Source of the DNA: Longitalea arenae
GTDB lineage: Bacteria > Bacteroidota > Bacteroidia > Chitinophagales > Chitinophagaceae
DNA: 64,000 bases
Assembly (NCBI RefSeq): GCF_016924755.1
Contig: NZ_JAFFJX010000001.1
Location: forward strand, 310,001-374,000
Direction: 5' to 3'
Shown here: piece by piece, positions 52,492 to 61,102 of the stretch
Position numbering within the stretch: the stretch's first letter is position 1
Layout of the letters: every line of letters begins with the position of its first letter
Translations under genes and position numbers: made by a program
The notes under the pieces: model-generated
Told to the model about the DNA's origin: nothing
Databases searched by the model: none
Seen by the model: only the letters and a program-made list of their open reading frames with translations

Positions 52492-53235
52492 TCATTTAAA
52501 TTTGGAGAGAAACTCATCCTTCTTACGCATAGAAACCTCTATCATAGTCCCATCTTCCATTTCAATGGTTCCTCCTCTGCCCCGGTTATATTTTTTTATA
52601 AAAGAGTGATTGATGATATAGGATTGGTGTATCCGGGAAAAGGTTTCAACGGGTAGGATGTCTTCAAATTCTTTTAATGTACGTGACACCATTATCTTTT
52701 GCTGATCGTGCATATATACAAATGTGTAGCTGCCTCTTGCTTCCAGCCAAACCAGTTCATTGATGTTTACAAAGACCAACCCGTCGAGCGTAGGCAACGC
52801 TACTTTTTGCAAAACAGGTTTGCTTACCGACAGGTTGAACAGCAACGTATCAATTTTCGTGGTAATATTTTTTGTCTTAATACGTTCGGCAGCTTTCTGC
52901 ACCGCTGCCTGAAGCTCTTTTATATTAACTGGTTTCAATAAATAATCAAGGGCCGAATATTTAATGGCATTGATGGCGTAATTATCGAAGGCTGTAACAA
53001 ATATTATTTCAAAATTAACCGGCGAGAGGTTATTCAGCAGTTCAAAAGCATTGCCAAATGGCATTTCAATATCGAGAAATACCAGGTCGGGTTGCGTATG
53101 CAGGATCAGGGCCTGCCCGGTACGGATATTTTCAGCCTGGCCGATCAGTTCTATGAGCGGGCAGTATTTCGTTAAGAGCTGTTTAAGCGCCTCGATATTA
53201 TTGGGTTCATCGTCAATAATGATGGTGCGTATCAT
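52492..53235 (-). CDS. LytTR-family response regulator
   Basis: 247 residues: receiver 1-120 with Asp55 (LVFLDIEMPF), Lys in YLLKPVNIKELQ; LytTR DNA-binding domain about 145-247 (VALPTLDGLVFVNINELVWLEARGSYTFVY, TFSRIHQSYIINHSFIKKYNRGRGG, MEDGTMIEVSMRKKDEFLSKFK). It overlaps its partner sensor kinase gene by 4 bp (ATGA), so the two are coupled and form a LytS/LytR-type system. Regulated genes are not evident; the neighbour at 56264 is a candidate. Confidence 0.95.
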   Translation of the reverse strand: MIRTIIIDDEPNNIEALKQLLTKYCPLIELIGQAENIRTGQALILHTQPDLVFLDIEMPFGNAFELLNNLSPVNFEIIFVTAFDNYAINAIKYSALDYLLKPVNIKELQAAVQKAAERIKTKNITTKIDTLLFNLSVSKPVLQKVALPTLDGLVFVNINELVWLEARGSYTFVYMHDQQKIMVSRTLKEFEDILPVETFSRIHQSYIINHSFIKKYNRGRGGTIEMEDGTMIEVSMRKKDEFLSKFK

Positions 53236-56132
53236 TTTTTCACAGGTTTTAAAGTAATGGTATGGGGAAAACGTATGGTAACGCTAGTGCCTGTGGCCTG
53301 GCCGTTTTCATTGGTCAGATCGTTTATTTCAATGGTTATGGGATCAGTTAACTGACGATTTAAAATGTTTATTCTTTCTGCGGTCAGCGTCATACCTTTT
53401 GATTGATACTCAACATGCATTTGTGATCTATAGGCCTGGGCTTTTTTACGTCCGATGCCATTGTCCTGAATAATACATACAAAGCCGTCGTTGCTTTTCA
53501 GGAAGCTGATATCTATGCGCCCGGCCCCGTTTTCCTTATATCTGATGCCATGCCGGATGCTGTTCTCAATATAGGGTTGCAAGATCATTGTGGGAATATG
53601 AACCATATCGGCATCTATCCCGGGATCTGTTTCAATGGTATAATGGAATGAGTGCCCAAAGCGCATCATTTCCAGCTCGAGGTATCGCTTCAGGTATTTT
53701 ATTTCGTTAGTAATGGAGATCGTGCTTTTTTCTGAATTATCGAGCGTTTGCCTGATCAAATGGGCGAACTCCGACAGGTACCAGTTTGATGACTCCAGGT
53801 CGTTTGTTATTATAAAATTCTGAATACTGTTTAGGCAGTTAAATATAAAATGCGGGTTCATTTGCGCCCGTAATGCCATTTGTTCCAGTTCATTCAGTTT
53901 TTGCTGTATGGAAGTTCTTTCCTGTTCTTCCCTGCGCAGGATGCTGAAGCGCCAGGCAACCAGCATCCAGGTGATCAGCACCGCAGCCGCAATGACCAGA
54001 ACCTGGAAGGGCAGTGTTTGCCAGAATGGGGCTTCTATTATAAAGGCAATTTTTACGGGATTGCTGATAATGCCTTTCTTATTTACGGCGATCAACTCAA
54101 ACTCGTACCTGCCGGGTGGGATGGAAGGATACTCGAGCATGGTTTGAACCGTGGAATCCCAGTTATTCGTTAAACCCTTCAGCCGGTAGCGGTACCAGAT
54201 ACTGCCGCCTGATTTAAAGGAAATGCCGGCATAGGAGATCTTTAAGCTGTTTTCGAGGTAACTGAGCTTGTAACTGTCCTGCAGTGGCTGCGCTTTATTC
54301 CCTACTGAAATCTCGAGGATGCGCAAATTGCATTTGGAGAAATCGGCTACTTTGGTTTCGTCGAACCAGGTAAGCCCGGCAGGAGAACCCACATAAATAG
54401 TATTACCGTCAACATATATGGCATTTATAATGTCGGTGGGCAAGCCGTCGGAAGTACTGTAGGTGGTAACAGGATATGGGGTCTGACTGATATTAATTTT
54501 GTTGAGTCCTTTGTCGGTGCCTACCCACAGGAAATTATTATTTACGAACAGGGTTCTGCAGATATTACTTGAAAGACCTTCCTGGGTAGTGATCTGGTTG
54601 ATCACCCGGCCATCTTTCATGCAAACGACACCGGCGCCATAAGTAGCAATCCAAAGCCGTCCGTCGGTTGATCTGGCAAAATAACTGATCCGTTGGCGTA
54701 ATGGTGCACATTCATCGCCCAGGTAGCGAACCTGTTTGGTTTTTGTTACAATGTATAATCCGTTTATGGTTCCTATATAATAATCGTTATAATAACAGCA
54801 AACGCTGGTTGTACGATTGTTCCAGATGGTGTCCCTTACTTCCAGTTTATCCGGATCAACCAGTACGGTCCTTTTAGCGGTACCTACCAACAACAAGCCA
54901 TTTTCCAGCTCGTCGATTGATTTTAATGCATAAGTGCGGGAGCAGCTTTCGATCCCTTTAGGCGTTTTGTTTATCAATAGTCCATCAGAGCCAATTAACA
55001 GGGTGCCTTTTTTTGTTCGTTTGAGGCAGGTTACCCGGTTGCTTGAATTGGCGTTAGAAGATCGTTCAAACTCGGGATTCAGGTTCAGGGTATCTATGCC
55101 GCTTCCCTGCCTAACATACACCCGGCCGAACGCGGCGCCAGCATATAACCTGTCATTTACTTTTGTGAGCGAAAAGATCTCTGAGTTCCGGTTCTCCCGA
55201 AAGTAATAGGTTTTAAATGCCCGGGATGCCAGTTTATAAACACCTTCCCCCAGGGTAGCGAACCAGATATTCTTTTCTCTGTCGATCAGGCAGTGGCTGA
55301 TCTTTTTATCTTTCAGAAATCGTTCCTCATAATGATCGAATGTGGTGGTGTCTACCATCCACGCACCGCTCCATGTATTAGTAAACAACAAATTATCAAC
55401 GTTCCTGGTATAATCCTCGCTTGTGAATTTTAAACGGAGCCGGGCCTCTTGCAGTTTTGGGTGCCATGCCACTGGGCGGGCAAGCGTACTGCAGGGTACT
55501 TTATTCATCTTTCCGTCGCTAACGATAAAGCACTGGGTGTTTACGTTCAGTTGAAAACCCCTGCCCAGCGGGTTAGGCCTAAGAAAAACGCGGTTTCCCT
55601 CTAAACTCGCGTTATATACTTTAACGTCGTTGCGGGGAGAAATGATGATGACCCCATTATCTGTTACAAACCCAATTTCCTGTTCTGAGCTTTCATGAAA
55701 TATACTGATAACAGATGTGAGGTGGATCTTTTTAAGCAGCGGGTCGTTTTCCTGGTTATATATTTTTCCGTTATAATAATAGCAGACGTTATTTTTAAAG
55801 GGAGCCATCCAGATCCTTCCTTTTGAGTCGGCAAACAGTTTTATAATTTCTGTTTCGGGCAAGCCGTCGCTGGTAGTAAAGTTCTTAAAATTGGTGCCAT
55901 CAAAGCGGCTGATGCCGGCTTCTGTGGCAAACCAGATGAAGCCTTGATTATCCTGGCAAAGGTCATACACGGTAGAGCCCGCCAGCCCGTCCTTTACATC
56001 ATAATGAATGAAACTATTTTCCTGGGCAAAAGAGGTATGAACAGTTAATAAACCGGCGACTATCAAAAGGCATGCGATAAAGCGTTTGATGATCACAGCG
56101 TGTGTAAGTGCTATGATGGCAAGGGTCCCCAT
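53232..56132 (-). CDS. Propeller-type sensor histidine kinase (two-component, LytS-like)
   Basis: 966 residues. Signal region near the start (IACLLIVAGLLTVHTSFAQ; a GTG at 56096 would give a shorter leader). Then a long Reg_prop beta-propeller sensor (HYDVKDGLAGSTVYDLCQDN, GFIWFATEAGISRFDG, repeats to about 600), a Y_Y_Y domain (about 625-700), a membrane helix at about 711-729, a coiled coil, and the His_kinase domain with His761 in QMNPHFIFNCLNSIQ and an ATPase part ending near 950 (NSIRHGIRYKENG, QDNGIGRKKA). Unlike hybrid HTCS proteins it has no receiver or AraC domain; the receiver is the separate LytTR protein. Its ligand may be a periplasmic glycan or peptide, unknown. Confidence 0.95.
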   Translation of the reverse strand: MGTLAIIALTHAVIIKRFIACLLIVAGLLTVHTSFAQENSFIHYDVKDGLAGSTVYDLCQDNQGFIWFATEAGISRFDGTNFKNFTTSDGLPETEIIKLFADSKGRIWMAPFKNNVCYYYNGKIYNQENDPLLKKIHLTSVISIFHESSEQEIGFVTDNGVIIISPRNDVKVYNASLEGNRVFLRPNPLGRGFQLNVNTQCFIVSDGKMNKVPCSTLARPVAWHPKLQEARLRLKFTSEDYTRNVDNLLFTNTWSGAWMVDTTTFDHYEERFLKDKKISHCLIDREKNIWFATLGEGVYKLASRAFKTYYFRENRNSEIFSLTKVNDRLYAGAAFGRVYVRQGSGIDTLNLNPEFERSSNANSSNRVTCLKRTKKGTLLIGSDGLLINKTPKGIESCSRTYALKSIDELENGLLLVGTAKRTVLVDPDKLEVRDTIWNNRTTSVCCYYNDYYIGTINGLYIVTKTKQVRYLGDECAPLRQRISYFARSTDGRLWIATYGAGVVCMKDGRVINQITTQEGLSSNICRTLFVNNNFLWVGTDKGLNKINISQTPYPVTTYSTSDGLPTDIINAIYVDGNTIYVGSPAGLTWFDETKVADFSKCNLRILEISVGNKAQPLQDSYKLSYLENSLKISYAGISFKSGGSIWYRYRLKGLTNNWDSTVQTMLEYPSIPPGRYEFELIAVNKKGIISNPVKIAFIIEAPFWQTLPFQVLVIAAAVLITWMLVAWRFSILRREEQERTSIQQKLNELEQMALRAQMNPHFIFNCLNSIQNFIITNDLESSNWYLSEFAHLIRQTLDNSEKSTISITNEIKYLKRYLELEMMRFGHSFHYTIETDPGIDADMVHIPTMILQPYIENSIRHGIRYKENGAGRIDISFLKSNDGFVCIIQDNGIGRKKAQAYRSQMHVEYQSKGMTLTAERINILNRQLTDPITIEINDLTNENGQATGTSVTIRFPHTITLKPVKK

Positions 56133-56144
56133 AAGCGAAAGGTT

Positions 56145-56181
56145 TTCCGATAGCCGGCTCTCTTTTCAGCGGCTATCGGAA
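56145..56181 (-). terminator. Hairpin before the sensor kinase start
   Basis: TTCCGATAGCCG (56145-56156) pairs perfectly with CGGCTATCGGAA (56170-56181) over a 13-base loop. On the minus strand it lies after the stop of the 56264-57346 gene and 13 bases before the kinase start, without a T-tract. A terminator or a leader structure is possible. Confidence 0.5.
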
Positions 56182-56263
56182 TTCCGTTTGAAGGTATCAA
56201 AAAAAGGTATTAGGCGGGTATTTTAAAATGCAAAGGTTTTATTAAAGAGCGGTAGATATAATG

Positions 56264-57346
56264 TTACTGATATATGTAATCGTAAGGAAGCAGTTCGGCC
56301 AGTTTTTTCCAGGCCCAGTAACCGGTATTAATAACATCGTATTGCTCGTAGAAGTAGCCGTTCTTTTCAATCACAAAGCCATTGGCCACGTCCAGTACCG
56401 TTATCTGAAAGCGTGTATTGGCCGGTAATTTATATTCTTCCAGGAATTGTTTATCGGGGCGAACCCTTTCATAGCTGATGCGGTACTGGCCTGACCAGCC
56501 GATCTCCACATCACCACTATCGGCCAGGTAGTCCTGCTCGTTGTAGAGGTCCGTTATAAATGTACCCTTTACACTTTGCGAGTCCTGATTCAGCTTTTCA
56601 ACAATAAAACCCTCCTTTGTCAGGGTGCTATCGTAGAACGACCGCATAAAATGCAGGCGCGAGCCCAGGTATGTACGTGCCCGGTTCTTTTTCCATTGGG
56701 CTTTAACTTCTTCCGTACTATCCATTTCCTGGAATAATGGCGATCCGGTGTATTGGGTAATATTGCTGGAATAATCGTAGCTGAAAGAGTCGAGCTGGTA
56801 CCTGATCTTATAGCCGAGAGAATAGTTGTTGATAATAAGATCTTCGCGAGCGGTGATCTTTAAGCGATTTCTTTTTTTGCTATAAAAAAAACGTAATACT
56901 TCGGGGTTCTGAATGGTGCACTGGCTGGCAAAGCCGGTATTGCCGATAAAGTTCTGGGTAAAGAATTTCCCGTATTTAGCTAATCCCTCCGGGTCTTCGG
57001 TGCTGGCCACTACGGCTACTTCTGATAAGGATTGATTTACTTTGGCCAGTTCCACGAGCATGGTATCGGCAGTAGCCTGGTTATCGGAAATACGAAATAC
57101 TTTTTTTTCATATCCTGTATAGGTAACTACCATATCGTATCCGCCGTTCGGCAGGCGCATATAAAACAAACCCTGGTTATTGGATACAGTTCCCTGGGTG
57201 GTATTCTGACAATACGCTGAGGCGTTGGGCAATGGCTGTTTGGAGTCTGCGTCGATCACTTTCCCGATTATAGAAAATGATTTTTCCTGTGCTATTGAAA
57301 TGGAATAACAGGTTACGGCTAACAACAGGACGATTAAATTTTTCAT
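56264..57346 (-). CDS. Carboxypeptidase-regulatory-like domain protein, exported
   Basis: 360 residues with a signal peptide (MKNLIVLLLAVTCYSISIAQ). Residues about 23-110 form a CarboxypepD_reg-like Ig-type domain (SIIGKVIDADSKQPLPNASAYCQNT, GGYDMVVTYTGYEKKVFRIS). The rest (115-360) is a beta-rich part of unknown function, with aromatic clusters (YDYIYQ end). It resembles the N-terminal piece of DUF5686/SusC-like proteins but has no barrel. It sits upstream of the sensor kinase on the same strand. Its upstream region carries a 102-bp tandem repeat that includes copies of the start codon (57341-57620). Confidence 0.8.
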   Translation of the reverse strand: MKNLIVLLLAVTCYSISIAQEKSFSIIGKVIDADSKQPLPNASAYCQNTTQGTVSNNQGLFYMRLPNGGYDMVVTYTGYEKKVFRISDNQATADTMLVELAKVNQSLSEVAVVASTEDPEGLAKYGKFFTQNFIGNTGFASQCTIQNPEVLRFFYSKKRNRLKITAREDLIINNYSLGYKIRYQLDSFSYDYSSNITQYTGSPLFQEMDSTEEVKAQWKKNRARTYLGSRLHFMRSFYDSTLTKEGFIVEKLNQDSQSVKGTFITDLYNEQDYLADSGDVEIGWSGQYRISYERVRPDKQFLEEYKLPANTRFQITVLDVANGFVIEKNGYFYEQYDVINTGYWAWKKLAELLPYDYIYQ

Positions 57347-57620
57347 GCGATATCTAATATTGTTAAACTGGCCGCATGTAATTCGCCTTAAAAATTTTCA
57401 TCGCGCTTTAAAATGAAATTGCTCAAAAATTTCTAAGGCTCATTTCATGCGATCTTTAATATTGTTAAACTGGCCGCATGGAATTCGCCTTAAAAATTTT
57501 CATCGCGCTTTAAAATGAAATTGCTCAAAAATTTCTAAGGCTCATTTCATGCGATATCTAATATTGTTACACTGGCCGCATGGAATTCGCCTGCGGCTGA
57601 TTTCATGCGATCTTTAATTT
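57341..57620. repeat. 102-bp tandem repeat spanning the start codon and upstream region
   Basis: Units begin at 57341, 57443 and 57545 (102-bp spacing), with a shortened fourth part at 57601. The first unit overlaps the start codon (57344-57346) of the gene at 56264-57346. Each later unit carries a CAT (minus-strand ATG) followed in that strand by AAA TGA, i.e. a two-codon mini-frame. Within each full unit CCTTAAAAATTTT pairs with AAAATTTCTAAGG, giving a hairpin. Third unit is internally shortened (56 bp). Confidence 0.9.
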
Positions 57621-57831
57621 TGAGGCCGGGCTTTTACGTTGACCCCTATGTGGTTTTTGCTAAACGGTTTGTTTACCCAGGTATAAACCGGCCTATGCAA
57701 ACAGTTGCCCCCTTTACAACGTTTTACCGGCATTGAAAGTATTGAATGGGTTTTGATCGGCATACAGTTCCCGGGTTAAATTTATTTAACATATTAGCCT
57801 GTGCCGGCATGTATAACAAGTATTTTGCCAG
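57621..57831. other. Spacer between the tandem repeat and the epimerase gene
   Basis: About 210 bp, part of the 485-bp gap between 57346 and 57832. No gene, no clear promoter and no strong hairpin seen. Confidence 0.4.
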
Positions 57832-58830
57832 TTATAGTGGTTGCAAATTGGCCAGGTACTGCTGGCAATCTTTCTGAATAGCTTTTTCCAGGGGGGTAAA
57901 GGAGAATCCGGGCAGCGCTTTTAAAATCTTGCTGTTATCGAAGTAGGTAATGCTTTGGGCCACGCGGGCGCTTTGACGGGTAAGCAATGGTCTTTTTCCT
58001 GAGAACATGGCTTTTAATTTTTCCATCCGCCAGGCAATGCTGCCCATCAGGGGAGTGGCTTCTTTGTGGGGATGTTTCTTGCCAAACCCATCGGCGATGG
58101 TATTCAATAATTGCTGAAAGGTCCAGTTATCGCCGTTCACAATAAATCGTTCGTGAGAATGGTCGCTTTCCATCAGCAATACCGTGGCTTTTGCCACATC
58201 GGTTACTGCTACAAAACCATTTATTCCTTTGGTGAACCAGGGAAATTCCTTGTAAACGCTTTTAAAGATTGCACAGCTCGACAGGTTCCAGTCGCCATAA
58301 CCAATCACCGTGCTCGGGTTTACAATAACCATATCCAGCCCTTCTGCAGCGCCGCGCCATACCTCGAGCTCGGCGTGGTGTTTACTAATGGCATAGGTGG
58401 TGTGCCATTTACCCGGTTGCCATTTTTTTTCTTCTGTAATTGTTTCGCCGGTGGTAGTGCGGCCGATGGCTGCCACTGAACTGATGTGCACAAAACGCCG
58501 GATATTATTCTCCAGCGCGAGGTTCACCACGTTGGCCGTACCTTCTATATTGAGCTTATAGATCGCTTTTCTTTCGCTATCGCTGAACGATACTTTGGCG
58601 GCCGCATGAATAACTGCATCTATTCCTTTCATGGCGTCATCGAGCGATACTACATCGAGTATATCGCCGGCAACCCATTCCACTTTATCATTGATGTGTG
58701 CAGGAATAAAAAAAGGAGTTCCTTTACTATGCCGGATTGCCCGAACAGCATAGCCTTTTTCCACCAGTTCTTTTATGATGTATGCGCCTATAAAGCCGGA
58801 ACCGCCTGTAACGAGTATTTTGGGTAACAA
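57832..58830 (-). CDS. NAD-dependent epimerase/dehydratase family protein
   Basis: 332 residues. Extended SDR: GGSGFIGAYIIKELVEKGY at 9-27, WVAGDILD, AVIHAAAKVSFSD, catalytic Tyr-x3-Lys in YAISKHHAE and VVNPSTVIG after. Resembles dihydroflavonol-4-reductase-like (DFR) SDR proteins of bacteria, which act on NADPH-dependent ketone reduction or sugar nucleotide modification; the exact substrate is unknown. Cytoplasmic. Followed on the same strand, it lies downstream of the 3-hydroxyacyl-CoA dehydrogenase gene. Confidence 0.93.
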   Translation of the reverse strand: MLPKILVTGGSGFIGAYIIKELVEKGYAVRAIRHSKGTPFFIPAHINDKVEWVAGDILDVVSLDDAMKGIDAVIHAAAKVSFSDSERKAIYKLNIEGTANVVNLALENNIRRFVHISSVAAIGRTTTGETITEEKKWQPGKWHTTYAISKHHAELEVWRGAAEGLDMVIVNPSTVIGYGDWNLSSCAIFKSVYKEFPWFTKGINGFVAVTDVAKATVLLMESDHSHERFIVNGDNWTFQQLLNTIADGFGKKHPHKEATPLMGSIAWRMEKLKAMFSGKRPLLTRQSARVAQSITYFDNSKILKALPGFSFTPLEKAIQKDCQQYLANLQPL

Positions 58831-58921
58831 GTGTTATTATTAACAGGGCACGAAGATAACCTTTCTATAACAAAACGGGTCAGTAGAAACACATAATGCC
58901 TGTTCTAAAATGAACTATGAA

Positions 58922-59764
58922 TTAATATTCATAATAACCTTTGCCGGTTTTCCGGCCAAGTTCCCCTTTTTCTACTCTTTCCTGCTGAATGGGGGAAGGT
59001 TGCAGCCGGGCCGGTTGGCCCAGCGCATCATATACCTGGCAGCTGACGGCATAATTGATATCATTGCCAATCAGGTCCATCAGGCGAAAAGGGCCCATTT
59101 TAAAACCAGACGCTTCGAGCAGGGTGTCGATGGTTTGAAAATCGGTTACTCCCTGTTCTGCCAGCCGCAGGGCTTCGAGGTAATAAGGCCGGGCCACGTG
59201 ATTCACAATAAAACCCGGTGCGTCCTGGCAAAGCACGGGGGTTTTTTGCATTTGCCGGGCAGTTTCAACAATGGTATCGATGGTTTGCTGATTGCTGAAA
59301 GGTGTGGCAACAACTTCAACCAGTTTCATGATAGTGGCAGGGTTAAAGAAGTGCATGCCGGCCACCCGTTCAGGATTTCTTACCTGTTTGGCAATAGCTG
59401 TAACCGATAAAGAAGAAGTATTCGTAGCAAAGATTACGTCTGAGTGATTCACCTGGGCCAGTTGATTGAACAGGCCTGCTTTTATTTCGGGCTTTTCAAC
59501 AATGGCTTCAATCACCAGGTCGGCCAGGCAGTCATTGATATCGGAAACAAACTGAATGCGACCCTGAATTGCCGTAGCCGCCTCTGCGGTGATCTTGTTT
59601 TTCTGAACCAGGCTTTGCAGGTTGCTTTCCATAGCCGCTCCGGCTTTTTCAAGCATGCCTTCATTTACATCATACAATATAACATGAAAGTTGTGCTGGG
59701 CCGCTGCCTGGGCAATACTGCTGCCCATGGTGCCTGCACCGCAAACGCAAATAGTTTCTATCAT
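58922..59764 (-). CDS. 3-hydroxyacyl-CoA (3-hydroxybutyryl-CoA) dehydrogenase
   Basis: 280 residues from ATG 59764. Rossmann motif CVCGAGTMGSSIAQAAAQ, Asp of the NAD pocket in HVILYDVNEG, and the catalytic region TNTSSLSVTAIAK and MHFFNPATIMKLVEVV (His). The C-terminal helical domain has GFKMGPFRLMDLIGNDINY and RKTGKGYYEY. It oxidises 3-hydroxyacyl-CoA to the 3-ketoacyl form with NAD. Length fits the single-domain FadB2/Hbd type. Downstream of pheS on the minus strand, after about 100 bp of spacer. Confidence 0.95.
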   Translation of the reverse strand: MIETICVCGAGTMGSSIAQAAAQHNFHVILYDVNEGMLEKAGAAMESNLQSLVQKNKITAEAATAIQGRIQFVSDINDCLADLVIEAIVEKPEIKAGLFNQLAQVNHSDVIFATNTSSLSVTAIAKQVRNPERVAGMHFFNPATIMKLVEVVATPFSNQQTIDTIVETARQMQKTPVLCQDAPGFIVNHVARPYYLEALRLAEQGVTDFQTIDTLLEASGFKMGPFRLMDLIGNDINYAVSCQVYDALGQPARLQPSPIQQERVEKGELGRKTGKGYYEY

Positions 59765-59831
59765 AGTCGTCAATCGTGAATCTGGCAATGGTGAATGGAC
59801 TGCCGTGGTAAGACCGAATGACCGGTAACCA

Positions 59832-59857
59832 CAACCCCTAAACTACAAACCATAAAA
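59832..59857. repeat. Short word repeat (ACAAACCATAA type)
   Basis: CTACAAACCATAAAACC and a nearby partial copy, between pheS and the dehydrogenase gene. A sister of the words at 9747-9774 and 111-147. Confidence 0.4.
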
Positions 59858-59861
59858 CCTA

Positions 59862-60893
59862 TTATGTGGCACTGGTGAATTGCCGCAGGAATCGCACATC
59901 GTTCTCACTGAAAAGCCGGATGTCATTGATACCATATTTAAGCAGGGCTGGCCGTTCGATACCCATGCCGAATGCAAAGCCGCTGTATTTTTCGGGGTCA
60001 ATGTTACAATTCTCCAGCACTTTCGGGTGTACCATGCCGCAACCCAATATTTCGAGCCAGCCGGTGCGTTTGCACACAGCACAACCTTCGCCGCCGCATA
60101 ACTGGCAGCTGATGTCCATTTCGGCACTGGGTTCGGTGAATGGGAAATAAGAAGGGCGGAAGCGCACTTTTACGTCCTTACCATACATCTCCTGCACAAA
60201 GAAATACAGGGTTTGTTTCAGGTCGGCAAAAGATACGTTCTCATCAATGTATAAACCCTCGATCTGATGGAAAAAGCAATGGCTGCGGGCGCTGATCGTT
60301 TCGTTGCGGTATACCCGGCCGGGGCATATAATGCGGATCGGTAACTGCTCTTTTTCCATAGCCCTGATCTGGGTGTTGCTGGTATGGGTGCGCAGCAGCC
60401 AATCGGGATTCTGTTGAATATAGAAAGTGTCCTGCATATCCCGCGCGGGATGATGTTCAGGAAGATTCAGGGCGGTAAAGTTGTGCCAGTCATCCTCAAT
60501 TTCCGGCCCTTCGGCCACAGAGAAGCCCAGGCGGTTGAAAATGCTGATCACATGATTAAGGAAGAGGTTGATTGGATGGCGGGTGCCCAGGGGTAATGGA
60601 TCACCTGGCAGGGTTACATCAATAGTTGCTGCCGTGGCGCCGCCCGATCCTTCCAGCTGCTGTTTCCATTGCTCGTATTTGGCTTCGGCCAGTTGTTTGA
60701 ATTCGTTCAGGATCAAACCGAACTCTTTCTTTTTATCGGCCGGAACATTCCTCATTTCGGTGAACAGGTTCTTTACGATGCCCTTTGTTCCCAGGAATTT
60801 AATACGATAAGCTTCCAATGAATCAGCGCCGTTAGTTGGCTGGTTCTCAATTTCCTGCTTATAGGCTGCAATTTGCTGTAACAATTCATCCAT
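59862..60893 (-). CDS. pheS: Phenylalanyl-tRNA synthetase alpha subunit
   Basis: 343 residues, normal length. Class II synthetase. N-terminal coiled coil (1-80), motif 2 region ISARSHCFFHQIEGLYID and FRPSYFPFTEPSAEMDISC, a Cys cluster (CQLCGGEGCAVCKRTGWLEI), and motif 3 GFAFGMGIERPALLKYGIND. It joins Phe to tRNA(Phe) together with PheT, whose gene is not next to it. A -7 promoter element ends 4 bases before the ATG at 60893, so the mRNA may be leaderless. Confidence 0.97.
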   Translation of the reverse strand: MDELLQQIAAYKQEIENQPTNGADSLEAYRIKFLGTKGIVKNLFTEMRNVPADKKKEFGLILNEFKQLAEAKYEQWKQQLEGSGGATAATIDVTLPGDPLPLGTRHPINLFLNHVISIFNRLGFSVAEGPEIEDDWHNFTALNLPEHHPARDMQDTFYIQQNPDWLLRTHTSNTQIRAMEKEQLPIRIICPGRVYRNETISARSHCFFHQIEGLYIDENVSFADLKQTLYFFVQEMYGKDVKVRFRPSYFPFTEPSAEMDISCQLCGGEGCAVCKRTGWLEILGCGMVHPKVLENCNIDPEKYSGFAFGMGIERPALLKYGINDIRLFSENDVRFLRQFTSAT

Positions 60894-60897
60894 GCGG

Positions 60898-60905
60898 CAA
60901 AGATA
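60898..60905 (-). promoter_or_regulatory. -7 promoter element immediately before pheS
   Basis: Minus-strand TATCTTTG, an exact TAnnTTTG match, ending 4 bases before the pheS start codon. The same spacing is seen at murI. Confidence 0.55.
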
Positions 60906-61102
60906 ATAGTTCTTAGTTCAAAGTGCTGTTACCGGCCGCCAGTTTCCAGTTACCGGTTCTAAAGGATCAGTACAGGTGGCCGGTTTCCAGATGCGGGCCA
61001 TCTGTCTCCCTGTAATCTGTAACAGCTGCCTTTTCATGTATCCGTTCAGCTTTTCCTTTTTTCCATTACCACCTTGTTTCTTATTCATTTATCTTGCATC
61101 GT

